From Salibaculum sp035270045 (GTDB lineage Bacteria; Pseudomonadota; Alphaproteobacteria; Rhodobacterales; Rhodobacteraceae): 64,000 bases of DNA. Position 1 is the stretch's first letter, and each line of letters starts with the position of its first letter. The DNA lies in contig NZ_DATFIP010000035.1 of assembly GCF_035270045.1 (NCBI RefSeq), positions 1-64,000 on the forward strand. Reading direction: 5' to 3'. The position numbers were made by a program, and so were the translations under genes. Below are positions 7,096-15,325 of the stretch, one piece after another. The notes below the pieces were generated by a model. The model was not told where the DNA came from. It searched no databases and worked only from the letters and a program-made list of their open reading frames with translations.

Positions 7096-10059
7096 ATGAC
7101 CGACCAATCCCCCAACGACGTTTTCCATGCCTCCAGTTTCATGCAGGGGCACAATGCGGAATACATCGAACAGCTCTACGCCAAGTATGCCTCGAACCCG
7201 GGCGCCGTCGACGAGAGCTGGCGCGACTTCTTCAAGGCGCTCGGCGATGCCCCCGCCGAGGCACGTGCCGAGGCCGCCGGGCCGAGCTGGGCGCGCCCTG
7301 ACTGGCCACCCCAGCCCAACGACGAGCTGACCGCGGCGCTGGATGGCCAGTGGCCCGCCGACCCCAAGGAGGCCAAGGCCGCGGCGGAGAAGATCAAGGC
7401 AAAGGCCGAGGAACAGGGTGTCGGCCTGTCCCAGGAACAGGTCCGTCACGCGGTCCTGGACAGCATCCGTGCGCTGATGCTGATCCGCGCCTACCGCATC
7501 CGCGGTCATCTCGTGGCCGACCTTGACCCGCTGGGCATGCGCGACCAGACCCCACACCCCGAACTCGATCCCAGGTCCTACGGGTTCGAGGACAAGGACA
7601 TGGACCGGCCGATCTTTATCGACAACGTGCTGGGGCTCGAAGTGGCCTCGATGCGCGACATTCTGGCCATCGTTCAGCGCACCTATTGCGGCACCTTCGC
7701 GCTGCAATACATGCACATCTCCAACCCCGAGGAATCCGGCTGGCTGAAGGAACGGATCGAGGGGCTGGGCAAGGAAATCGCCTTCACCCAGAACGGCCGC
7801 AAGGCGATCCTCAACAAGATGGTTGAGGCCGAGGGCTTCGAGAAGTTCCTGCATGTCAAGTACATGGGCACCAAGCGGTTCGGCCTCGACGGGGCCGAAA
7901 GCCTGATCCCGGCGATGGAGCAGATCATCAAGCGCGGCGGCAACCTTGGCCTCAAGGATATCGTCATCGGCATGCCGCACCGCGGCCGCCTGAACATCCT
8001 GGCCAACGTCATGGCCAAGCCCTACCGCGCCATTTTCCACGAATTCCAGGGCGGCAGCTTCAAGCCCGAGGACGTGGACGGCTCGGGCGACGTGAAATAT
8101 CATCTCGGCGCCTCGAGCGACCGCGAATTCGACGGCAATTCGGTGCATCTGTCGCTGACCGCCAACCCCTCGCACCTGGAAGCGGTGAACCCGGTCGTCC
8201 TGGGCAAGGTCCGCGCCAAGCAGGACCAGTTGAACGACACCGACCGGACGGCCGTCATGGGCATCCTGTTGCATGGCGACGCGGCCTTCGCGGGACAGGG
8301 CGTCGTGGCCGAGGGGTTTGGCCTGTCAGGTTTGCGCGGCCATCGGACGGGCGGCACCATGCACCTGGTCGTCAACAACCAGATCGGCTTTACCACCGCA
8401 CCGCATTTCTCGCGGTCCTCGCCCTATCCCACGGACATCGCACTGATGGTCGAGGCGCCGATCTTCCACGTCAACGGAGATGACCCCGAGGCCGTTGTCC
8501 ACGCGGCCAAGGTCGCCACCGAGTTCCGCCAGAAATTCCACAAGGACGTTGTCATCGACATCATCTGCTACCGCCGCTTCGGTCATAACGAGGGCGACGA
8601 GCCGATGTTCACCAACCCGATCATGTATAAGAAGATCAAGCAGCAGAAGACCTCGCTGACCTTGTACACCGAGCGGCTGGTCAAGGACGGGCTTATCCCC
8701 GAGGGCGAGATCGACGAGCAGAAGACCAAGTTCCAGAGCTACCTCAATGACGAGTTCGAGGCGGGGAGGGAATACCGCCCGAACAAGGCCGACTGGCTCG
8801 ATGGCAAGTGGTCCCACATGGACCGCAAGGACGAGAATTACCAGCGCGGCGAGACGGCCATCAAGAAGAAGACATTCGATGATATCGGTCGCGCCCTCAC
8901 GACGGTCCCCGAGGGCTTTCCGATCCACAAGACGGTTGGCCGCCTGCTGGAGACCAAGCAGAAGATGTTCGAAACCGGCGAGGGCTTCGACTGGGCCACC
9001 GCCGAGGCCCTGGCGTTCGGCAGCCTGATGACCGAAGGCTACCCGGTCCGGCTGTCCGGGCAGGACAGCACCCGCGGCACCTTCAGCCAGCGCCATTCCG
9101 GTATCGTCAACCAGGAAACCGAGGAACGCTATTACCCGCTCAACCATATCCGCGAGGGACAGGCGCGCTTCGAGGCCATCGACTCGATGCTGTCGGAATA
9201 CGCGGTCCTGGGCTTCGAATACGGCTATTCGCTGGCGGAACCCAACGCCCTGACCCTTTGGGAAGCGCAGTTCGGCGATTTCGCCAACGGCGCGCAGATC
9301 ATGTTCGACCAGTTCATCAGTTCGGGTGAAAGCAAGTGGCTGCGCATGTCGGGCCTGGTCTGCCTGCTGCCGCATGGCTGGGAGGGCCAGGGCCCCGAGC
9401 ACAGCTCGGCCCGGCTGGAACGGTTCCTGCAGATGTGCGGTGGCGACAACTGGATCGTGGCCAATTGCACCACGCCGGCCAACTACTTCCACATCCTGCG
9501 CCGGCAGTTGCACCGCACCTACCGCAAGCCGCTGATCCTGATGACCCCGAAATCCCTGTTGCGCCACAAGTTGGCGGTCAGCACGGCCAAGGAATTCCAG
9601 GAAGGCAGCAGCTTCCACCGCGTTCTGTGGGATGATGCCCAATACGGGTTGTCCGACACCAGGCTGGCCGAGGATGAGAAGATCAGGCGCGTCGTCATGT
9701 GTTCGGGAAAGGTCTACTACGACCTGTTGGAGGAACGTGACAGGCGCGGTATCGACGACGTCTACCTGATGCGGTTCGAACAGTTCTACCCTTTCCCGGC
9801 CCAGTCCGCCGTAAAGGAGCTTCAGCGTTTTCCCAACGCCGAGATGGCCTGGTGCCAGGAGGAGCCCAAGAACCAGGGCGCCTGGTTCTTCATCGAACCC
9901 AACATCGAGTGGGTCCTGACCCGCATCAAGGCCAAGCACACGCGCCCGATCTACGCGGGCCGCCCCGCCGCCGCGTCGCCCGCCACGGGCCTCGCCTCGC
10001 GCCACAAGTCCGAACAAGAGGCGCTCGTGAACGACGCGCTGACCATCGAAGGGAAATGA
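7096..10059 (+). CDS. sucA: 2-oxoglutarate dehydrogenase E1 component
   Basis: A 987-residue thiamine-diphosphate dehydrogenase that decarboxylates 2-oxoglutarate and succinylates SucB. The N-terminal E2-docking segment (ASSFMQGHNAEYIEQLYAKY) is present, followed by GMPHRGRLNIL, HGDAAFAGQGVVAEGF and RRFGHNEGDEP. The C-terminal half has the transketolase-like GQDSTRGTFSQRHSG and the LMTPKSLLRHK region. ATG at 7096 is chosen because an earlier in-frame start would overlap the small upstream gene and add unconserved residues. The sucB start follows 4 bases after the stop. Confidence 0.97.
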   Translation: MTDQSPNDVFHASSFMQGHNAEYIEQLYAKYASNPGAVDESWRDFFKALGDAPAEARAEAAGPSWARPDWPPQPNDELTAALDGQWPADPKEAKAAAEKIKAKAEEQGVGLSQEQVRHAVLDSIRALMLIRAYRIRGHLVADLDPLGMRDQTPHPELDPRSYGFEDKDMDRPIFIDNVLGLEVASMRDILAIVQRTYCGTFALQYMHISNPEESGWLKERIEGLGKEIAFTQNGRKAILNKMVEAEGFEKFLHVKYMGTKRFGLDGAESLIPAMEQIIKRGGNLGLKDIVIGMPHRGRLNILANVMAKPYRAIFHEFQGGSFKPEDVDGSGDVKYHLGASSDREFDGNSVHLSLTANPSHLEAVNPVVLGKVRAKQDQLNDTDRTAVMGILLHGDAAFAGQGVVAEGFGLSGLRGHRTGGTMHLVVNNQIGFTTAPHFSRSSPYPTDIALMVEAPIFHVNGDDPEAVVHAAKVATEFRQKFHKDVVIDIICYRRFGHNEGDEPMFTNPIMYKKIKQQKTSLTLYTERLVKDGLIPEGEIDEQKTKFQSYLNDEFEAGREYRPNKADWLDGKWSHMDRKDENYQRGETAIKKKTFDDIGRALTTVPEGFPIHKTVGRLLETKQKMFETGEGFDWATAEALAFGSLMTEGYPVRLSGQDSTRGTFSQRHSGIVNQETEERYYPLNHIREGQARFEAIDSMLSEYAVLGFEYGYSLAEPNALTLWEAQFGDFANGAQIMFDQFISSGESKWLRMSGLVCLLPHGWEGQGPEHSSARLERFLQMCGGDNWIVANCTTPANYFHILRRQLHRTYRKPLILMTPKSLLRHKLAVSTAKEFQEGSSFHRVLWDDAQYGLSDTRLAEDEKIRRVVMCSGKVYYDLLEERDRRGIDDVYLMRFEQFYPFPAQSAVKELQRFPNAEMAWCQEEPKNQGAWFFIEPNIEWVLTRIKAKHTRPIYAGRPAAASPATGLASRHKSEQEALVNDALTIEGK

Positions 10060-10063
10060 TCCA

Positions 10064-11599
10064 ATGACCGAAGTCCGTGTCCCCACCCTGGGCGAAAGCG
10101 TCACCGAAGCCACGGTGGCCACTTGGTTCAAGAAGCCCGGCGACAGTGTCGCCGCAGACGAGATGCTCTGCGAACTGGAAACCGACAAGGTGACGGTCGA
10201 GGTGCCCGCCCCGGCCGCCGGCACCCTGTCCGAGATTGTCGCGGGCGAGGGCGAGACCGTTGGCGTCGATGCCCTGCTCGCCAACATCTCGGCGGCTGAC
10301 AATGCCGGCCCCGAGGAAACCACCGAACGCAGCCAGAAGAAGAACGGCGAAAGGGCCGAGGCCAAGGACGAGAAGTCCGACCAGCCCACCCCGAGCGGGG
10401 GCGAGATGGACGTCATGGTGCCCACCCTTGGCGAGAGCGTGTCCGAGGCGACCGTCTCGACCTGGTTCAAGAAACCGGGCGAGGCCTTCGCCGCCGACGA
10501 GATGCTCTGCGAGCTTGAGACCGACAAGGTCTCGGTCGAGGTGCCCGCCCCGGCCGCCGGTGTCCTGACCGAAGTGCTGGCCGAGGAAGGCAGCACCGTC
10601 GAGGCGGGCGGCAAGCTGGCCGTGATGTCCACCGAGGACGGAGCCGCCCCGGCCGAAAGCACACCGAAAGAGGCGGCCCCCGCGTCCACCGGGTCGGCCA
10701 GCAGCAGCGGCAAGGATGTCGAGAACGCCCCCAGTGCCAAGAAACTGATGGCCGAGAACGACCTGTCCGACGTCAAGGGCACCGGCAAGGATGGCCGGGT
10801 CATGAAAGAGGACGTGCTCAAGGCCCTGTCCGAGCCCAAGGCGCAAGAGGCGCCCGCCGCCAAGGCCCCGGCCCGCGCCCCGGTGCCCGCCGACGACGCC
10901 AGCCGCGAGGAGCGGGTCAAGATGACGCGCCTGCGCCAGACCATCGCGCGCCGCCTGAAAGAGGCGCAGAATACCGCCGCGATGCTGACCACCTACAACG
11001 AGGCCGACATGGGCCCCGTCATGGACCTGCGCAACGAATACAAGGACCTGTTCCTCAAGAAACACGGCGTCAAGCTGGGCTTCATGTCGTTCTTCGTGAA
11101 GGCCTGCTGCCACGCCCTGCGCGAGGTGCCAGACGTCAACGCCGAGATCGACGGCGATCACGTGGTCTACAAGGATTACGTGCACATGGGCGTCGCCGTG
11201 GGCACGCCCAACGGGCTGGTCGTGCCGGTGCTGCGCGACGCGCACCTGAAAAGCTTTGCCGCCATCGAACAGGAAATCGCCGAGCTGGGCACCAAGGCCC
11301 GCGACGGCAAGCTGGGCATGGCCGACATGCAGGGCGGGTCCTTCACCATCTCCAACGGCGGGGTCTACGGCTCGCTCATGTCCTCGCCCATCCTGAACCC
11401 GCCGCAGTCGGGCATCCTCGGCATGCACAAGATCCAGGAGCGGCCCATGGCCGTGAAGGGCCAGGTGGAGATCCGCCCGATGATGTACCTGGCGCTGTCC
11501 TACGACCACCGCATCGTCGACGGCAAGGGCGCCGTGACCTTCCTCGTGCGCGTGAAAGAGGCCCTGGAAGACCCGCGGCGGCTGTTGATGGATTTGTAA
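10064..11599 (+). CDS. sucB: Dihydrolipoyl succinyltransferase (E2o) with two lipoyl domains
   Basis: A 511-residue E2. Two lipoyl domains lie in tandem at residues 2-76 and 115-189, each with the CELETDKV motif; the lipoylated lysines would be K42 and K155. A charged linker separates them. The E3-binding domain is near 219-255 (APSAKKLMAENDL) and the catalytic domain ends with SYDHRIVDG, placing the active-site histidine at 482. Classical enterobacterial SucB has one lipoyl domain and about 405 residues, so the extra domain explains the length. The two copies are strongly alike, suggesting duplication within the gene. It is followed by an insert and then lpd. Confidence 0.96.
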   Translation: MTEVRVPTLGESVTEATVATWFKKPGDSVAADEMLCELETDKVTVEVPAPAAGTLSEIVAGEGETVGVDALLANISAADNAGPEETTERSQKKNGERAEAKDEKSDQPTPSGGEMDVMVPTLGESVSEATVSTWFKKPGEAFAADEMLCELETDKVSVEVPAPAAGVLTEVLAEEGSTVEAGGKLAVMSTEDGAAPAESTPKEAAPASTGSASSSGKDVENAPSAKKLMAENDLSDVKGTGKDGRVMKEDVLKALSEPKAQEAPAAKAPARAPVPADDASREERVKMTRLRQTIARRLKEAQNTAAMLTTYNEADMGPVMDLRNEYKDLFLKKHGVKLGFMSFFVKACCHALREVPDVNAEIDGDHVVYKDYVHMGVAVGTPNGLVVPVLRDAHLKSFAAIEQEIAELGTKARDGKLGMADMQGGSFTISNGGVYGSLMSSPILNPPQSGILGMHKIQERPMAVKGQVEIRPMMYLALSYDHRIVDGKGAVTFLVRVKEALEDPRRLLMDL

Positions 11600-11730
11600 G
11601 AAGGCTTGCCGATGACACCGCGCCGATCACAGGGCAGCGCCCGGCCGCCGGGTGGGCGCAAAGCGCCCGGCCGAGACGAGAGTTGGGCGCTGACCGTGCG
11701 GCTACACACTATGAGGGGTGTCATTTCGCA

Positions 11731-12120
11731 ATGAATGATGAAGGTCTGGAAATCTCCCGACAGGAGCGGGCTACCAGCCTTGGCTTGGCTTTTCTTCGTT
11801 CCATTCTGCTTCTCAATGGTGGAGGAATACTAGCTTTGCTCACGTTCTTGGGAAACGCCTCTGCACAAACAATGGTGACAATACCGTTGCAAAGCATCAA
11901 ATGGGCAATGTTCTGGTTCTTGGTCGCTATTTCGACGATGATGCTCGGTCTGCTGGTTTCTTATGCGTTCACGGCAACAACGCCCGGATCCAAATTTTCA
12001 GAGTTCTGGAACTATCATATCGTCACGCTCAATTCGATCTTGGGTGCCGTTTCGTTGTCAGCGTTCATAGTTGCGTTGAGCATTCTGATCGTAGGTGCAT
12101 CGCAGGTACCCGCCCAATGA
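11731..12120 (+). CDS. Small membrane protein of unknown function in lower-GC insert
   Basis: A 129-residue protein beginning MNDEGLEISRQERATSLGLA with three to four hydrophobic segments (about 22-38, 51-73 and 98-123). I recognise no family. Base composition is clearly lower in GC than the surrounding suc/lpd genes, and codon use includes many A/T-ending codons, which suggests acquisition from elsewhere. It lies between sucB and lpd, where many relatives have few or no genes. A GAGGGG element lies 12 bases before the ATG, a slightly long spacing. Confidence 0.6.
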   Translation: MNDEGLEISRQERATSLGLAFLRSILLLNGGGILALLTFLGNASAQTMVTIPLQSIKWAMFWFLVAISTMMLGLLVSYAFTATTPGSKFSEFWNYHIVTLNSILGAVSLSAFIVALSILIVGASQVPAQ

Positions 12121-12148
12121 CTTCAGAACGCGCCTTCCTTGCCCCGTC

Positions 12149-12171
12149 ACCCTCGGGCTCGACCCGAGGGT
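12149..12171. repeat. REP-like hairpin, copy 1 (upstream of GIY-YIG gene)
   Basis: A perfect 9-base stem (ACCCTCGGG/CCCGAGGGT) closes a 5-base loop CTCGA. It is flanked by GTC on the left and CTC on the right, giving GTCA-stem-CTYGM-stem-TCTC on the plus strand. It ends 22 bases before the nuclease ATG. Confidence 0.75.
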
Positions 12172-12193
12172 CTCATGCATTCAGGCTTTCCTC

Positions 12194-12508
12194 ATGTTCG
12201 TGTATATGATGACGAACAAACCCAATGGAACACTATACATCGGCGTCACGGATGATCTGATCCGCCGTGTCCACGAACATCGGACACACGCGATCGAGGG
12301 CTTTACGGATCGTTACAACCTCGAACGCCTTGTCTGGTTCGAGCAGCACGCCGCACCGGCAGCGGCCATTCAGCGTGAAAAATCCCTCAAGCGTTGGAAT
12401 CGAGCGTGGAAAGTGGACCTGATCGAGTCGTCCAATGCCGCTTGGCGTGATTTGTGGCCAGAGATCGTCGGAGCAAGTCCGACGATGACACAAGAGACAC
12501 CCCAATGA
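12194..12508 (+). CDS. GIY-YIG nuclease domain protein (COG2827/UPF0213-like)
   Basis: A 104-residue single-domain nuclease. The GIY-equivalent VYMM is at residues 3-6, the YIG motif LYIG at 14-17, DLIRRVHEH supplies the conserved arginine (24/25), and QREKSLKRW holds the likely metal-binding glutamate E62. The protein therefore appears catalytically complete. ATG 12194 is chosen because upstream in-frame codons come from the hairpin at 12149-12171. The last codons run through the second hairpin at 12464-12486, so the C-terminal tail is repeat-derived. Its stop overlaps the MAPEG start. The cellular role of these small proteins is not established; DNA repair or mobility of the flanking repeats are both possible. 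Confidence 0.85.
   Translation: MFVYMMTNKPNGTLYIGVTDDLIRRVHEHRTHAIEGFTDRYNLERLVWFEQHAAPAAAIQREKSLKRWNRAWKVDLIESSNAAWRDLWPEIVGASPTMTQETPQ
12464..12486. repeat. REP-like hairpin, copy 2 (at the end of the GIY-YIG gene)
   Basis: A perfect 9-base stem (ATCGTCGGA/TCCGACGAT) with 5-base loop GCAAG. Read on the minus strand it is GTCA-stem-CTTGC-stem-TCTC, the same frame as copy 1 but inverted and with a different, fully compensated stem sequence. It lies within the 3' end of the coding sequence. Confidence 0.75.
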
Positions 12509-12894
12509 CCCCCGAACTCCTCACCCTCACCCTCGCCGTTCTGCTGCAGGCCGTGCAGTTCACGCTCTACTCGGGCCTCGCACAGAAACAGGTCGGCACC
12601 GATTACGCCGCCTCGCCCCGCGACGAACCGCGTCAGCTGACCGGCACGGCGGGCCGGGCGCAGCGGGCGCTGAATAACCATTTTGAGAGTCTTGCCCTCT
12701 TTACGCCTGCCGTTCTGGTGATAACCCTCGCCGACAAATCCGGCGGTTTCACCGCCGCATCCGCCTGGGTCTACCTGGCGGCGCGCGTCCTTTACGTGCC
12801 CGCCTACCTGCTGGGCTGGACCCCGTGGCGCAGCCTGATCTGGGCCTTGGGTTTTCTTGCAACCATGGCCCTGCTTCTGGCAGCTTTGATCTGA
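12505..12894 (+). CDS. MAPEG family membrane protein
   Basis: A 129-residue protein with four predicted membrane helices. The family pattern is visible in GRAQRALNNHFESLALF at about residues 51-67, followed by ARVLYVPAYLLGW. MAPEG proteins include glutathione-dependent membrane enzymes, but the bacterial members of this type are mostly uncharacterised. The start ATG overlaps the stop of the GIY-YIG gene (ATGA), and lpd begins 40 bases after its stop. GC content is back to the level of the neighbourhood, so it is probably part of the resident gene order rather than of the insert. Confidence 0.85.
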   Translation: MTPELLTLTLAVLLQAVQFTLYSGLAQKQVGTDYAASPRDEPRQLTGTAGRAQRALNNHFESLALFTPAVLVITLADKSGGFTAASAWVYLAARVLYVPAYLLGWTPWRSLIWALGFLATMALLLAALI

Positions 12895-12934
12895 TCGCGG
12901 CGCGACCCGCACCAATAACGAAGGAACACCCCCC

Positions 12935-14323
12935 ATGGCATCCTATGACGTCATCATCATCGGCTCCGGCCCCGGCGGCTATGTCTGCGCGATCCGCTGT
13001 GCGCAGCTGGGCCTGAAAACGGCCGTGGTCGAAGGGCGCGAGACACTGGGCGGCACCTGCCTGAACGTGGGTTGCATCCCGTCCAAGGCGCTGCTGCACG
13101 CCACGCACATGCTGCACGAGGCCGAGCACAACTTCACCGAGATGGGCCTGAAGGGCAAAAGCCCCTCGGTCGACTGGAAACAGATGATGGCCTACAAGGA
13201 AAAAACCATCGGCCAGAACACCCAAGGCATCGAATACCTGTTCAAGAAGAACAAGATCGACTGGCTCAAGGGCTGGGGGTCGATCCCCGGGGCCGGCAAG
13301 GTCAAGGTCGGCGACGACACCTTTGATGCCAAGCACATCATCATCGCCAGCGGGTCCGACGTGGCCACCCTGCCCGGCGTCGAGATCGACGAGGAAACCG
13401 TCGTCTCCTCGACCGGGGCGCTGAGCCTCAAGAAGCCGCCGAAAAAGCTCGTGGTGATCGGGGCTGGTGTCATCGGCCTGGAACTGGGCAGCGTCTACCA
13501 GCGCCTTGGCGCCGAGGTGACGGTGATCGAATACCTTGACGCCATCACTCCCGGCATGGATGCCGAGGTGCAGAAGAGTTTCCAGAAACTTCTGAAAAAG
13601 CAGGGACTGACCTTCGTCATGGGGGCGGCCGTACAGGGGGTCGAGACGCTCAAGACCAAGGCCAAGGTGACCTACAAGATGCGCAAGGACGACAGCGAGC
13701 ATACCGTGGACGCGGATACCGTGCTGGTGGCCACGGGCCGCAAGCCTTACACCGACGGGCTGGGGCTGGAGTCTGTGGGCGTCGAACTGACAGACCGTGG
13801 CCAGGTCAAGACAGACGCGCATTTCGCCACGAACGTGCCGGGCATCTATGCCATCGGCGACGCCATCGCCGGGCCGATGCTGGCACACAAGGCCGAGGAC
13901 GACGGCATGGCCCTTGCCGAGACCCTGGCCGGCCAGGCGGGGCACGTGGACTACAACCTGGTGCCGGGCGTGATCTACACCCACCCCGAGGTGGCCAATG
14001 TCGGCCAGACCGAGGAACAACTCAAGGAGGCGGGCCGCGCCTACAAGGTCGGCAAGTTCTCCTTCATGGGCAATGGCCGGGCCAAGGCGAATTTCGCCGG
14101 TGACGGGTTCGTCAAGATCCTTGCCGACAAGGAAACCGACCGCATCCTGGGCTGCCATATCATCGGCCCTGCTGCGGGCGACCTGATCCACGAGGTCTGC
14201 GTGGCCATGGAATTCGGCGCCGCGGCCGAGGATCTGGCGCGGACCAGCCACGCCCACCCGACCTATTCCGAAGCGGTGCGCGAGGCGGCCCTGGCCTGTG
14301 GCGACGGCCCGATTCACAGTTGA
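12935..14323 (+). CDS. lpd: Dihydrolipoyl dehydrogenase (E3)
   Basis: A 462-residue FAD/NAD disulfide oxidoreductase that reoxidises dihydrolipoyl groups of E2. The FAD motif GSGPGGYVCA is at residue 10, the redox disulfide is C42-C47 in GGTCLNVGCIPS, the NAD motif GAGVIGLELG follows near 175, and the C-terminal proton-transfer pair is H441/E446 in HAHPTYSEA. It closes the suc cluster and probably serves SucAB; it could also serve the separate E1/E2 operon at 17.7-21 kb, which has no E3 of its own. A terminator follows. Confidence 0.97.
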   Translation: MASYDVIIIGSGPGGYVCAIRCAQLGLKTAVVEGRETLGGTCLNVGCIPSKALLHATHMLHEAEHNFTEMGLKGKSPSVDWKQMMAYKEKTIGQNTQGIEYLFKKNKIDWLKGWGSIPGAGKVKVGDDTFDAKHIIIASGSDVATLPGVEIDEETVVSSTGALSLKKPPKKLVVIGAGVIGLELGSVYQRLGAEVTVIEYLDAITPGMDAEVQKSFQKLLKKQGLTFVMGAAVQGVETLKTKAKVTYKMRKDDSEHTVDADTVLVATGRKPYTDGLGLESVGVELTDRGQVKTDAHFATNVPGIYAIGDAIAGPMLAHKAEDDGMALAETLAGQAGHVDYNLVPGVIYTHPEVANVGQTEEQLKEAGRAYKVGKFSFMGNGRAKANFAGDGFVKILADKETDRILGCHIIGPAAGDLIHEVCVAMEFGAAAEDLARTSHAHPTYSEAVREAALACGDGPIHS

Positions 14324-14348
14324 TCCAACGCCCTGACGAGTGCAGGAC

Positions 14349-14377
14349 AGGACCCCGCATCATGCCGGGGTCCTTTT
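14349..14377 (+). terminator. Rho-independent terminator after lpd
   Basis: AGGACCCCG (14349-14357) pairs perfectly with CGGGGTCCT (14366-14374) around an 8-base loop and is followed by more T residues. It lies 25 bases past the lpd stop. Confidence 0.88.
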
Positions 14378-14473
14378 AGATTCCGGGCCGCAAATCGCCG
14401 CGACGTGGCCAAAAACCTGCCCCAATGCACGGCCAGCTTGGATGCTGATCATTGCCACAGCAGGATTGACCCG

Positions 14474-15325
14474 ATGCGCCAGGTTGTTGCCCGTCTCGCC
14501 CTCGCCCTTCTTCTGACCCTCTCGGTCGCGTTTCCAGCCCAGGCCGACCGGGGCGTCGGGATGTGGGGGAAAGACCTCATCCTGCTGTCCGGTACGGAAA
14601 TTCCCACCGGATCGGGTGGCACCTATGCCCTGTGTCACCTTGTCGAGACCATGACGATTGCCTTCATCCCGGTCCATACCACCATCAAGTCCTATGCCTT
14701 GTCGGACGCGGACTGCGTCGGGACCGCATATCGCTCTTTGTCGGCCGAGGATGTCGCACAGGGCCAGGCGGTCGGGGCCCTGCCCACCGATCTACCGGTC
14801 ACGCCACAACTGACACCGCAGGCGCTTGTATTCGGCCACGCCGGACCGATTGTCCTGACCGGGGCGTTGCTCTTCCTCGTTTTGACCTTGTTGATCCACA
14901 AGCGGCTCAAGCGCGGCCGCAGGCGCAGGATCTCGGACACCCTGGCAATCAACGCGCTGGCGGCGATGACCCATGTGGCGATCTCGGACGGCGATGTGGA
15001 CGACCGCGAGGTCAGCCATATCGCCGGCATCCTGGGCAGGTTGACCGGGCGTGACTACGATCTCGGTCGGGTGCGCGACATGATCGGCCAGGTGCAGTCC
15101 CACATTGGCGATATCGACGCCCTGGGCGAGGGCCTGACCGAGGACGAATGCCGGATCGTCCTGGAATCGGCGCTGCATGTGGCCGTGGCCGATGGCCAGA
15201 TCCATCCAAGCGAATACCGGCAGGTCAGCCATATCGCACACAGGCTGCACATCGGCGGGGCCGACTTCCGCGACGCCCTGGCACGGATCGCGGCGACCAT
15301 GAAACCGGGCGCCGAGACCGCCTGA
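14474..15325 (+). CDS. Exported/membrane-anchored TerB-like domain protein
   Basis: A 283-residue protein. Residues 1-24 form a signal peptide ending FPAQA; residues 25-120 are a small extracytoplasmic region with two cysteines (C54, C81); 123-142 is a membrane span followed by KRLKRGRRRR; and the C-terminal 130 residues, on the cytoplasmic side, resemble TerB/DjlA-N helical domains with repeated HVAISDGDVDDREV and HVAVADGQIHPSEY segments (acidic, possible metal binding). TerB domains occur in tellurite-resistance and membrane-stress proteins, but no other ter gene is adjacent. The ATG at 14474 is chosen because the signal peptide begins there. Its stop abuts the stop of the convergent GntR gene. 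Confidence 0.72.
   Translation: MRQVVARLALALLLTLSVAFPAQADRGVGMWGKDLILLSGTEIPTGSGGTYALCHLVETMTIAFIPVHTTIKSYALSDADCVGTAYRSLSAEDVAQGQAVGALPTDLPVTPQLTPQALVFGHAGPIVLTGALLFLVLTLLIHKRLKRGRRRRISDTLAINALAAMTHVAISDGDVDDREVSHIAGILGRLTGRDYDLGRVRDMIGQVQSHIGDIDALGEGLTEDECRIVLESALHVAVADGQIHPSEYRQVSHIAHRLHIGGADFRDALARIAATMKPGAETA

Noticed and set aside
8326..11509. Long minus-strand open frames opposite sucA and sucB
   Set aside because: They are shadow frames in high-GC coding DNA, lack recognisable domains, and the plus-strand genes are certain.
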